Origin: Gammaproteobacteria bacterium
Lineage (GTDB): Bacteria > Pseudomonadota > Gammaproteobacteria > SZUA-152
Length of the DNA stretch: 64,000 bases
Reading direction: 5' to 3'
NCBI GenBank assembly: GCA_029882975.1
Contig: JAOUJW010000004.1
Location: 167,161-231,160, forward strand
In this document: in pieces, positions 56,630 to 64,000 of the stretch
How positions within the stretch are numbered: the stretch's first letter is position 1
How the letters are laid out: each line of letters starts with the position of its first letter
Program-made: the position numbers and the translations under genes
The notes under the pieces: generated by a model
What the model saw: the letters and a program-made list of their open reading frames with translations, nothing else
Told to the model about the DNA's origin: nothing
The model's database searches: none

Positions 56630-58720
56630 ATGGATGATGATGCGGAACTGTTACAGGATTTTCTGGTTGAAGCCGGGGAGATTCTGGAGAAATTAGGTGA
56701 GCAGCTGGTTGATCTGGAAAACCAGCCGGACGATAGTGCACTGCTTAACGCCGTATTCCGTGGTTTTCACACGATCAAAGGTGGTGCCAGTTTCCTGGGT
56801 TTGGATCCCTTGGTGGGTTTGTGCCACCGTGCCGAAGATGTTTTCAATGTGTTACGCAATGGTGAACGTGCCGTTGATGCTCACGTTATGGATGTCATCC
56901 TACCGGTTTTGGATGTATTGAACAATCAGTTCGATGCTTTAGGTATGGGAGATGCACCGGAATCAGCAGATCCCGGTTTATTGCAACAATTGGATCAATT
57001 GGCCAAACCACAAGACTCAACGCCTGGGCAGGTAGCGCCTGCGGTGACAGCACCTGTACCGGACGAGGTTCCTGCACAGAGCGGTGATGATGAGATTACC
57101 GAGGAGGAGTTTCAACACCTATTGGATTCACTGGCCGACAAGCCCGCCACAGTCTCAAAGTCCCCTGGTAAGTCTTCTACAACCGAAGAAATCACCGAAG
57201 AAGAATTTGAAAGATTACTGGACGATCTGGATGCCCAGAAGAAACAAGGTTCCGTAGAAGTACAGCCTGTAACACAGGGCAGGTCTTCTCCTGCAGAGGA
57301 TCCTGATGTCATAAGCAGCGAAGAGTTTGAAGCGCTATTAGACGAGTTGCATGGTAAAGCCGGGAACAAGCAGGCTCAAGCTGAACCGAAAGCAGCAGAA
57401 CCCACAACTTCAACCGCAACCCCAGTTGCAACTCCAGCCGCCACGTCTCCCACAGACAAACAAGCGACACCGGTTCGGCCCGCAGCAGCGCCCAAGGTGG
57501 ATACTAAAAAGAACGACGCGAAAGGAGATGCTAAATCAAAAGACGTTTCCCAAGAAACCACCGTGCGGGTGGATACCAAACGTCTTGATGACATTATGAA
57601 TATGGTGGGAGAGTTGGTGTTGGTCCGTAACCGTATGGCCACACTGGAGACCTCCTCAACCGATGAAGAAATGTCCAAGGTTGTAGCGAATCTGGATCTG
57701 GTGACCGCGGATTTACAGGCCGCAGTAATGAAAACCCGGATGCAGCCTATCAAAAAAGTATTCGGTCGGTTTCCACGTGTCGTACGTGATTTAGCCAGAA
57801 ATCTCAATAAACAGGTCAATCTGGAGCTGCAAGGTGAAGAGACGGATCTGGATAAAAACCTAGTGGAAGCCCTGGCGGATCCATTGGTACATTTAGTTCG
57901 AAATGCCGTGGACCATGGTATCGAAACGCCGGAGGAACGGGAGCAAGTTGGTAAGCCGAAAGTCGGTACCGTAATTTTGGCCGCACAACAGGAAGGTGAT
58001 CATATTCTTTTAACCATTCAAGATGACGGTAAAGGGATGGATGCCAATCAATTGCGACAATCCGCAATTAGTAAAGGAATTGTTGATGCTGAAACAGCGG
58101 CACGCATGGAAGACAAAGATTGCTTTAACTTGATATTCGCTCCGGGATTTTCCACTAAAACCGAGATTTCCGATGTTTCCGGTCGGGGGGTGGGTATGGA
58201 CGTGGTTAAAACCCGCATAGTACAGTTAAACGGCAGTGTGGATATCGACTCGCAAAAAGGTAGGGGCAGCGTCATTACGATCAAAGTCCCGCTGACCCTG
58301 GCTATCATGCCCACCTTAATGGTGATGTTAAACCGGCAAATTTTTGCTCTGCCTTTGGCTAATGTTAACGAGATTTTCCACTTAGATTTAACCAAGACCA
58401 ATGTCGTCGACGGACAGTTGGTGGTACTGGTGCGAGAAAAAGCATTACCCTTATTTTATTTGCGCCGTTGGTTGGTAAAAGGGGCAGAGCGGGAAGGCGT
58501 ACCGGAGAAAGGTCATGTGGTTGTGGTCAGCATGGGGGCGCAAAAGATCGGTTTTGTGGTGGATAGTCTTATTGGACAGGAAGAAGTCGTTATCAAGCCG
58601 TTGGGCGCTTTGTTACATGGTATGAAAGGATTGGCGGGTGCCACCATTACTGGCGATGGGCGTATTTCACTGATTCTGGATATTCCCGGTTTAATGCAAC
58701 GTTACGCCAGACGGTTCTAG
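56630..58720 (+). CDS. cheA: Chemotaxis histidine kinase CheA, second (motor) module
   Basis: 696 residues. Hpt domain with His47 (GFHTIKGGASFLG), then a long acidic/Ala-Pro-Thr-rich linker (about 120-310) instead of a folded P2, then P3, P4 (VRNAVDHGIE, DDGKGMD, GRGVGMDVV) and P5. The linker holds three copies of an E-E-F-x-x-L-L-D-x-L motif (about residues 152-168, 185-200 and 225-243), which resemble the CheY-docking peptides of CheZ and FliM. It phosphorylates the flagellar CheY. Confidence 0.95.
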   Translation: MDDDAELLQDFLVEAGEILEKLGEQLVDLENQPDDSALLNAVFRGFHTIKGGASFLGLDPLVGLCHRAEDVFNVLRNGERAVDAHVMDVILPVLDVLNNQFDALGMGDAPESADPGLLQQLDQLAKPQDSTPGQVAPAVTAPVPDEVPAQSGDDEITEEEFQHLLDSLADKPATVSKSPGKSSTTEEITEEEFERLLDDLDAQKKQGSVEVQPVTQGRSSPAEDPDVISSEEFEALLDELHGKAGNKQAQAEPKAAEPTTSTATPVATPAATSPTDKQATPVRPAAAPKVDTKKNDAKGDAKSKDVSQETTVRVDTKRLDDIMNMVGELVLVRNRMATLETSSTDEEMSKVVANLDLVTADLQAAVMKTRMQPIKKVFGRFPRVVRDLARNLNKQVNLELQGEETDLDKNLVEALADPLVHLVRNAVDHGIETPEEREQVGKPKVGTVILAAQQEGDHILLTIQDDGKGMDANQLRQSAISKGIVDAETAARMEDKDCFNLIFAPGFSTKTEISDVSGRGVGMDVVKTRIVQLNGSVDIDSQKGRGSVITIKVPLTLAIMPTLMVMLNRQIFALPLANVNEIFHLDLTKTNVVDGQLVVLVREKALPLFYLRRWLVKGAEREGVPEKGHVVVVSMGAQKIGFVVDSLIGQEEVVIKPLGALLHGMKGLAGATITGDGRISLILDIPGLMQRYARRF

Positions 58721-58722
58721 CC

Positions 58723-59814
58723 ATGGCAGTGCGGGCACTGGTTGTAGACGATTCCGGATTTTTCCGTCGTCGCTTGACGGAAATGTTGTCTCATGACGGG
58801 CGCATTGAAGTCATAGGAGTCGCTGTTAACGGCGAAGATGCCGTGGAAAAAGCTCTGCGTTTAAACCCCGATGTTATCACTATGGACATCGAAATGCCTT
58901 TTATGGATGGGATAACCGCTACTCGAAAAATTCTCCAGCAGCGTCGCATTCCCATTATTATGTTCTCCTCCTTAACTGTACAAGGTGCACAATCGACACT
59001 GGACGCACTGGAAGCCGGGGCGCTGGATTACATTCCCAAGAATTTTGAAGATGTATCCGGCAATAAGGAACAATTGCGCAAAATGCTGTGCGATAAAGTA
59101 CTCAGTGTGGTCGGTGCGGGAGTTACTCGTAAGGAACCTACAGCGGTAACACCCCTGAAGCCCGGCGTCTCAGCTACTCAGTCTCCACGGGTATCGCGCG
59201 CTGCAGCAGTTCCAAAAAAGCAATATAAATTGGTGGCCATTGGTGCTTCCACCGGCGGGCCTGTTGCATTACAAAAACTGTTAAGCAAGATACCCGGTGA
59301 TTTCAAAGCGCCCATACTGATTGCTCAACATATGCCGGCGGCTTTTACGGATGCATTTGCCAAGCGCTTGGATGGGATGTGCGCCATCAAAGTAAAAGAA
59401 GCCGCCGATGGTGATATTGTGCAACCGGCCACGGCCCTGCTTGCGCCCGGAGGTATGCAAATGACCGTGGTGCGTCAACGACGGGATTTGGTGGTTAAGA
59501 TATCCGAAGGTGACTCTGCAATAAGTTACAAGCCCAGTGTGGATTTACTGTTTGAGTCAGTAGCACGCAACAATCCGGGTAATAACCTGGCTATTGTTCT
59601 TACGGGAATGGGTGCGGACGGTTGTAAAGGTGCGCGCGATCTGAAAAACACAGGCGCGTCAATATGGGCTCAAGATGAATCCAGTAGTGTGATATACGGT
59701 ATGCCACATGCGGTGGTTGAAGCAGGGTTGGCAGATTTTATTCTAACTTTGGACAGCATGGGCAGCGTTTTTTCTGTCGACCGTCCGCCAGGGTTGGCTA
59801 CCGGGAAGGCTTAA
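58723..59814 (+). CDS. cheB: Receptor methylesterase CheB, second module
   Basis: 363 residues with receiver Asp55 (MDIEMPFMDG), linker, and esterase domain with GASTGGPVA, QHMPAAFT and TGMGADGCKG. It shares the architecture of the first CheB but differs clearly in sequence; no CheR is encoded with it in this window. It lies 2 bp after cheA and 9 bp before motA, in F6-type order. Confidence 0.94.
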   Translation: MAVRALVVDDSGFFRRRLTEMLSHDGRIEVIGVAVNGEDAVEKALRLNPDVITMDIEMPFMDGITATRKILQQRRIPIIMFSSLTVQGAQSTLDALEAGALDYIPKNFEDVSGNKEQLRKMLCDKVLSVVGAGVTRKEPTAVTPLKPGVSATQSPRVSRAAAVPKKQYKLVAIGASTGGPVALQKLLSKIPGDFKAPILIAQHMPAAFTDAFAKRLDGMCAIKVKEAADGDIVQPATALLAPGGMQMTVVRQRRDLVVKISEGDSAISYKPSVDLLFESVARNNPGNNLAIVLTGMGADGCKGARDLKNTGASIWAQDESSSVIYGMPHAVVEAGLADFILTLDSMGSVFSVDRPPGLATGKA

Positions 59815-59823
59815 GGCAACGCT

Positions 59824-60564
59824 ATGGATGGACTAAGCATACTGGGATTGCTATTGGGGGTGGGCGCTATTTTGCTTGGCCAACAATTGGAAGGCGGGCA
59901 TATTCAATCCTTGATGAACGGGCCGGCGCTGGTTATTGTGTTTGGCGGTACTCTGGGTGCTGCCATGTTGCAATCACCCTTTCGTATATTTCTGCGTTCC
60001 CTGCGAATGGGGTTATGGGTTTTTTTTCCGCCCAGCAGCGGTGGTGAGCAAATCATTCAAAAAATTATCGCGTGGAGCAATATTGCTCGCAAAGAAGGGT
60101 TGCTGGGATTGGAAACTCTTGCGGAGACTGAATCAGACCCTTTTGCCCGTAAAGGCCTGCAACTATTGGTAGATGGCAGTGAACCGGAAGTGATTCGTCG
60201 CATCATGGAAGTGGAAATGGATGCCAGAGAACAGAATGATCTGGAGGCAGCCAAGGTCTATGATGCCATGGGAGGCTATTGTCCCACCATTGGTATTATT
60301 GGTGCGGTGATGGGTTTGATCCACGTAATGGAAAACCTGGCAGATCCCAGCAAATTGGGTGGCGGTATTGCCACGGCATTTGTGGCCACAATTTATGGTG
60401 TGGGTTTAGCCAATATTGTATTTTTACCGTTCGCCAGCAAACTGAAAAGTTTGGTGCGCAAGCAAATGTTAGTCAGCGAAATGATGGTTGAAGGCGTTAT
60501 CTCCATAGCCGAAGGTGAAAACCCCAGAAGTATTGAAACCAAATTGCAGGGATTTGTTGGTTAG
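59824..60564 (+). CDS. motC: Flagellar motor stator protein MotA (MotC type)
   Basis: 246 residues, four membrane helices. Family features are the cytoplasmic loop (KIIAWSNIARKEGLLGLE) with charged residues and the pore helix MGGYCPTIGIIGAVMGLIHVMENL. In Pseudomonas the MotCD pair encoded after cheB supports swarming and high-load rotation. Start and spacing are as expected. Confidence 0.92.
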   Translation: MDGLSILGLLLGVGAILLGQQLEGGHIQSLMNGPALVIVFGGTLGAAMLQSPFRIFLRSLRMGLWVFFPPSSGGEQIIQKIIAWSNIARKEGLLGLETLAETESDPFARKGLQLLVDGSEPEVIRRIMEVEMDAREQNDLEAAKVYDAMGGYCPTIGIIGAVMGLIHVMENLADPSKLGGGIATAFVATIYGVGLANIVFLPFASKLKSLVRKQMLVSEMMVEGVISIAEGENPRSIETKLQGFVG

Positions 60565-60575
60565 ATGCACTGGCT

Positions 60576-61619
60576 ATGGCCCGCAAACGCAAACAAGAGG
60601 AACATGTTAACCACGAGCGGTGGCTGGTGTCGTATGCGGATTTCATTACCTTATTATTTGCATTTTTTGTTGTTATGTACGCTATTTCTTCGGTTAACGA
60701 AGGCAAGTATCGGGTGTTGTCCGATTCACTGGTTTCTGCTTTTAGTAATCCGCCTAAGGCGGTAAGTCCACTTCAACAACAAGGCGGCAGTCTGAACCCC
60801 ATTGTGCCCAGGATTATCGTTCCCATCAATTCGAGATCCGGAGCGTATATGCCCAGTTCGGAGCAAATTGCCGATATGCAGAAATTATCCGATGAGTTGT
60901 TGCGCAAACTGAGTAAATTGGAAGATAAGGATATGATCGGGGTTACCAAAACCAATGAAGGCGTTGAGATCGTTATCAAATCGAATCTGTTGTTTCTCAG
61001 TGGAGATGCTTCACTATCTCGAAGCGCCATTGTTGTGTTGCAGGAAATTGCCTCTGTCCTACGCAGCCAACAGAACGAAATACATGTGGAAGGTTATACG
61101 GACAACGTACCCATCAACAGTCCCATATTTCCTTCGAATTGGGAATTATCAGCCGCCCGGGCTGCCAGTGTGTTGCGGGCTTTGTCCCGCGATGGTGTGG
61201 ATCCGGCCAAGATGAAAGCGGTGGGTTATGGCGAACATAAACCCATAGCCGGCAATGAAACCACCAATGGACGGTCGAAAAACCGTCGAGTCGTTATTTT
61301 GGTTCGCAATGCACCTGCCGTGAAAAGGCAAAATTTAATGGACTTGGATCGGGCATTGAACCGTGGTGAAACCAATAAAATTGGTTCACAAATCGAGAAA
61401 GCAGTGATTAATAGAGTGCTGGACAACAATGCATTGGGTAGTCGGAGGCTTCAGAACGATTCCCTGGTCAACCCGGTGACTTCTTTACCACAAGCCATCC
61501 CGGTAGAACCAAGGCAGGCGGTGACATTGCCAAGACCGCAGTTATTGCCCTTAAACGAAACACCGTCTAAGACAGAGATACAAACCAAGGATCCTACGAT
61601 AAAGGAGTCGCAACCGTGA
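60576..61619 (+). CDS. motD: Flagellar motor stator protein MotB (MotD type)
   Basis: 347 residues. N-terminal helix with the ion-binding Asp22 (SYADFITLLFAFFVVMYAIS), a plug segment, and the OmpA-like peptidoglycan domain (HVEGYTDNVPINSP, NWELSAARAASVLR, GRSKNRRVVI). A roughly 80-residue proline- and asparagine-rich tail follows the OmpA domain. It pairs with the MotC just upstream. The parC start overlaps its stop. Confidence 0.93.
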   Translation: MARKRKQEEHVNHERWLVSYADFITLLFAFFVVMYAISSVNEGKYRVLSDSLVSAFSNPPKAVSPLQQQGGSLNPIVPRIIVPINSRSGAYMPSSEQIADMQKLSDELLRKLSKLEDKDMIGVTKTNEGVEIVIKSNLLFLSGDASLSRSAIVVLQEIASVLRSQQNEIHVEGYTDNVPINSPIFPSNWELSAARAASVLRALSRDGVDPAKMKAVGYGEHKPIAGNETTNGRSKNRRVVILVRNAPAVKRQNLMDLDRALNRGETNKIGSQIEKAVINRVLDNNALGSRRLQNDSLVNPVTSLPQAIPVEPRQAVTLPRPQLLPLNETPSKTEIQTKDPTIKESQP

Positions 61620-62416
61620 TTAAGTGGGCAGTGGCCAATCAAAAAGGTGGAGTGGGTAAGACCACCACGGTCGTAAACCTGGGTGGGTGCTTGTGTGCAG
61701 AAAACGCAAGAACCTTGTTAATTGACATGGATCCTCACGGTTCCATGACCGCCTACTTTGGACTGGACCCTGATTCCATAGAAAACAGCTTGTATCAACT
61801 GTTTCGCAAAGAATCCTCACAGACACCGCTATCGGTAAAAGAGCTGGTAATACAGACTAAGTTCGAAAATTTGTTCCTGCTACCGGCATCCACTGCAATG
61901 GCGACACTGGATCGGCAATTGGGAGCCAAAGAAGGTATGGGGTTGGTTTTGCTGCAGGCGTTGCAGGCAGTGGAGCAGCAGTTTGACTATGCCATTATTG
62001 ATTGTCCGCCTCAATTGGGAATATTAATGGTAAATGCATTGGCGGCATGTGAACACTTGATTATACCCGTACAAACGGAATTCCTTGCCCTTAAGGGCCT
62101 GGAACGAATGATGCGAACTCTGTTGATGGTGGGCAAAGCACTACAAAAAGATCTGCAATATACTATTTTACCAACGATGTATGATGTCCGAACCCGGGCG
62201 TCACGTACTACATTGAAGAAACTGCAGGAAACTTATCCCACGACCTTGTGGAATAAAGTGGTGCCGGTGGATACTTTGTTTCGTGAGGCCAGCAGGCTGG
62301 GCGTACCGTTAACACTTCGGGTGCCAAACGATCGAGGTTCACAGGCGTATGCTGAATTGTTACATGATTTACGGCAGGAACTGCAATTACCATCGGTGCA
62401 GTTGAAGCATGGTTAA
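61616..62416 (+). CDS. parC: ParA-like ATPase ParC (polar placement of chemotaxis arrays)
   Basis: 266 residues from a GTG with AAGGAG about eight bases upstream. Walker A NQKGGVGKTTT, DMDPHGSMTAYFG and IDCPPQLGILMVNAL are conserved. In Vibrio and Pseudomonas this gene, located after the stators, localises chemosensory arrays to the pole through the adjacent ParP. The overlap with motD (4 bp) and with the next gene (8 bp) shows tight coupling. Confidence 0.9.
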   Translation: MIKWAVANQKGGVGKTTTVVNLGGCLCAENARTLLIDMDPHGSMTAYFGLDPDSIENSLYQLFRKESSQTPLSVKELVIQTKFENLFLLPASTAMATLDRQLGAKEGMGLVLLQALQAVEQQFDYAIIDCPPQLGILMVNALAACEHLIIPVQTEFLALKGLERMMRTLLMVGKALQKDLQYTILPTMYDVRTRASRTTLKKLQETYPTTLWNKVVPVDTLFREASRLGVPLTLRVPNDRGSQAYAELLHDLRQELQLPSVQLKHG

Positions 62417-63524
62417 GCGGGCATACACCGTGTTGGCGCAAGAACAGGCCATAGATGTCTACTTGCGTGATCTGTTGAAATACAATCCGGATCAAGTACC
62501 GTCGGTTGGTACTGCTTCAGATGCAGACCGGGAAGACGTATCTGTCGTATCACTTGACTCGGAAGCGATAGTGCAATTGATTGTGCCGGCCAACGAAGCA
62601 TTGTCCGGGTTCGAACTCTCCTTAATTGAAACACCACGGGACATCGTTGATGTCCCTGATGAAATGACCGAGGTTTTGGAACAGCTTACTCAGCCAGATC
62701 CGGATACCCCACTGCATGAAGCGGATGGACCGGAAGCGGAGTTTGGCGCAGATCCTTTTGCGCAATCCTTCATGGAGGAGATAAACGGGCCTTTATTTGA
62801 TAAAAACGGCCAAAAAGCTACAGTGATAGCAGATCATGAACCGGCATTGCCAATATCAGACCGTGAACCCCATACCTTATTACTTGAGGAAGATGAACCG
62901 GAAACTGATGTTGAAACCGAGCCTTTTGCGAAATCTTTCCTTGCTGCCTTTAATGAGACTTATGATGAACCTTTAGATACCGACAGTGATGCTGCCTCTG
63001 CGGGTGCACTGGATTTGGAGTTGGAACCCGTTCCAACAAATGATCTGAAGCACGGGCCCTTGGATGAACCCGATGCTTCAATCGATGAACTGGATCCTGA
63101 AGTGGCTGCGCTTTTCACAGCACCCTCGTCCAGACCAAGCCCACAGGAAGTTATGCCGTTACCATTGGACACGATCGGAGATTTGAAAGACGATGGTGCA
63201 CAATCATTTGAACCAATGGATGCAAAGTTAATCGCTGAAACCTCATGGGAGTCTGAGTCACCGGATTTAGAGGAGCAATCGGATGTTGAGATACAGGCGG
63301 ATGTAGAGTTAGATCCTGAAGTAGAAGCTTTGTTCGCGACACCAAAACCTGCAACAGTCACACAGGATACAAAACCACAAAGCAGGCAAACCGATCCTCA
63401 ATCCACTCATGCAGGACCGAAACCATCAAAAACTGCAATACAAGCGTATCCCATGGCCAGTTCTTTGTTCAAAGCATTCGCTATGAATGCAACAAAAGAC
63501 AAGAGCAGAGGTTCAGGCTCATAG
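62409..63524 (+). CDS. Acidic disordered protein in the ParP position, no CheW domain
   Basis: 371 residues, strongly acidic, no recognisable domain. Its N-terminus, QEQAIDVYLRDLL, matches the N-terminus of the next protein ([13 protein letters not shown]). Inside are two internal pair repeats: (D/E)PFA(Q/K)SF at about 115 and 171, and LDPEVxALF at about 226 and 300. The C-terminus is basic. ParP proteins have a C-terminal CheW-like domain; none is seen here before the stop. It may be a truncated or specialised ParP paralogue, or a ParC/array adaptor. Overlap with parC and a 17-bp gap to the next gene place it firmly in the operon. Confidence 0.75.
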   Translation: MVKRAYTVLAQEQAIDVYLRDLLKYNPDQVPSVGTASDADREDVSVVSLDSEAIVQLIVPANEALSGFELSLIETPRDIVDVPDEMTEVLEQLTQPDPDTPLHEADGPEAEFGADPFAQSFMEEINGPLFDKNGQKATVIADHEPALPISDREPHTLLLEEDEPETDVETEPFAKSFLAAFNETYDEPLDTDSDAASAGALDLELEPVPTNDLKHGPLDEPDASIDELDPEVAALFTAPSSRPSPQEVMPLPLDTIGDLKDDGAQSFEPMDAKLIAETSWESESPDLEEQSDVEIQADVELDPEVEALFATPKPATVTQDTKPQSRQTDPQSTHAGPKPSKTAIQAYPMASSLFKAFAMNATKDKSRGSGS

Positions 63525-63541
63525 CCTCCTGAGGTCCCTTT

Positions 63542-64000
63542 ATGGACAAACCAGCGCTAAAAGTAGAGAAACAGGAGCAAGCACTGGATGCTTATTTGGA
63601 AGCTTTGTTGTTACCGGGGACGATCCAAGACTCAGATCAGGAGGCTGTGCAAACCATTGCACCAAACGAGACCGAGGTAGCCGATGTAGAGGCTGAGTTC
63701 GACTTGGAAGTAGAAGCCGAAGCAGAAGCAGAAGCAGAAGCAGAAGCAGAAGCCGAGGTAGAAGCGGAGGTAGAAGCGGAGGTAGAAGCGGAGGTAGAAG
63801 CCGAGGTAGAAGCCGAGGTAGAAGCCGAGGTAGAAGCCGAGGTAGAAGCAGAAGCAGAAGCCGAGGTAGAAGCAGAAGCAGAAGCCGAGGTAGAAGCGGA
63901 GGTAGAAGCGGAGGTAGAAGCGGAGGTAGAAGCGGAGGTAGAAGCGGAGGTAGAAGCGGAGGTAGAAGCGGAGGTAGAAGCGGAGGTAGAAGCGGAGGTA
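63542..64000 (+). CDS. ParP/CheW-like protein, N-terminal 153 codons; runs off right edge
   Basis: From the ATG at 63542 (GAGGT upstream) the frame is open to the edge. The N-terminus [19 protein letters not shown] is the motif I recall at the start of CheW-family proteins coded behind ParC in Pseudomonas. From residue about 56 it enters an acidic Glu-Ala/Glu-Val tract that continues beyond the window. By position (after ParC) a C-terminal CheW domain is expected further right, making it ParP; this cannot be seen here. Confidence 0.7.
   Translation, partial: MDKPALKVEKQEQALDAYLEALLLPGTIQDSDQEAVQTIAPNETEVADVEAEFDLEVEAEAEAEAEAEAEAEVEAEVEAEVEAEVEAEVEAEVEAEVEAEVEAEAEAEVEAEAEAEVEAEVEAEVEAEVEAEVEAEVEAEVEAEVEAEVEAEV
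63707..64000 (+). repeat. Glu-Ala-Glu-Val coding tandem repeat, 12-bp period, continues past the edge
   Basis: The tract mixes a 6-bp unit (GAAGCA) and a 12-bp unit (GAAGCGGAGGTA or GAAGCCGAGGTA). The last about 110 bp are identical GAAGCGGAGGTA copies. All changes keep the reading frame. Exact near-identity of late copies implies recent expansion; the length may vary between isolates or be miscounted in short-read assemblies. Confidence 0.95.

Noticed and set aside
62960..63361. Serine-rich 133-residue gene on the minus strand
   Set aside because: It is the antisense of the acidic 62409 reading frame; compositional shadow only.

Overview
The window reads as chromosomal DNA of a motile gammaproteobacterium with a polar flagellum, probably facultatively anaerobic and possibly aquatic. 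Pointers are FlhF/FlhG, FliO, MotC/MotD-type stators, CheZ and a ParC-type ATPase in Pseudomonas/Vibrio-like order, a sigma-54 promoter before fliL, an endonuclease-type MutL, and AcnB, HflD, MnmA, RluE and RoxA homologues. No IS element, prophage, tRNA, rRNA or CRISPR array was seen.

Left part (1-28.8 kb). A pyruvate:ferredoxin oxidoreductase-like gene running off the left edge is paired with an RnfB-like iron-sulfur membrane protein, behind a well-placed FNR/Anr-type site. Then come a small membrane protein and mutL, an ABC exporter, a TraB-family protein, a DUF6502-DUF5666 pair, an Atm1-type ABC exporter, a 64-residue zinc-ribbon-like protein and mltD. A minus-strand run follows: roxA, GNAT, DUF7931-like, secreted small protein, DsrE-like. 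Next are purB, acnB, a CsgG-like lipoprotein and hflD-mnmA-rluE. Two non-coding stretches stand out: the purB-roxA gap, with two leftward terminators bracketing a possible small RNA, and the 0.8 kb acnB-csgG gap, with short tandem repeats.

Right part (28.9-64 kb). This is one long motility and chemosensory region on the plus strand: a GGDEF-EAL protein, fliJ and fliK; then a complete chemosensory module (STAS, CheY, CheA, CheW, chemoreceptor, CheR, CheD, CheB); a reversed diheme cytochrome c peroxidase gene; then fliLMNOPQR-flhBA-flhF-flhG-fliA and a second module (CheY, CheZ, CheA, CheB, MotC, MotD, ParC and two ParP-position proteins). The first module has the gene order I recall for the P. 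aeruginosa Che2 (F7-type) cluster. Its receptor has an N-terminal haemoglobin-like globin domain, three PAS-like domains, two HAMP-like units, a cytoplasmic signalling hairpin and a C-terminal CheR-docking pentapeptide, so it looks like a soluble gas or redox receptor analogous to Aer2. The second module is the F6-type system expected to drive the flagellar motor. It ends in two tandem acidic proteins that share a short N-terminal motif; the second enters a 12-bp-period Glu-Ala-Glu-Val tract that runs off the right edge.

Regulation visible in sequence: an FNR-like site with a -10 element before the RnfB/PFOR pair, a FliA (sigma-28)-like promoter before the STAS-CheY-CheA module, and a consensus RpoN (sigma-54) promoter before fliL. 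Together these suggest that the receptor module is expressed with late flagellar genes, while the export and switch genes are expressed earlier.
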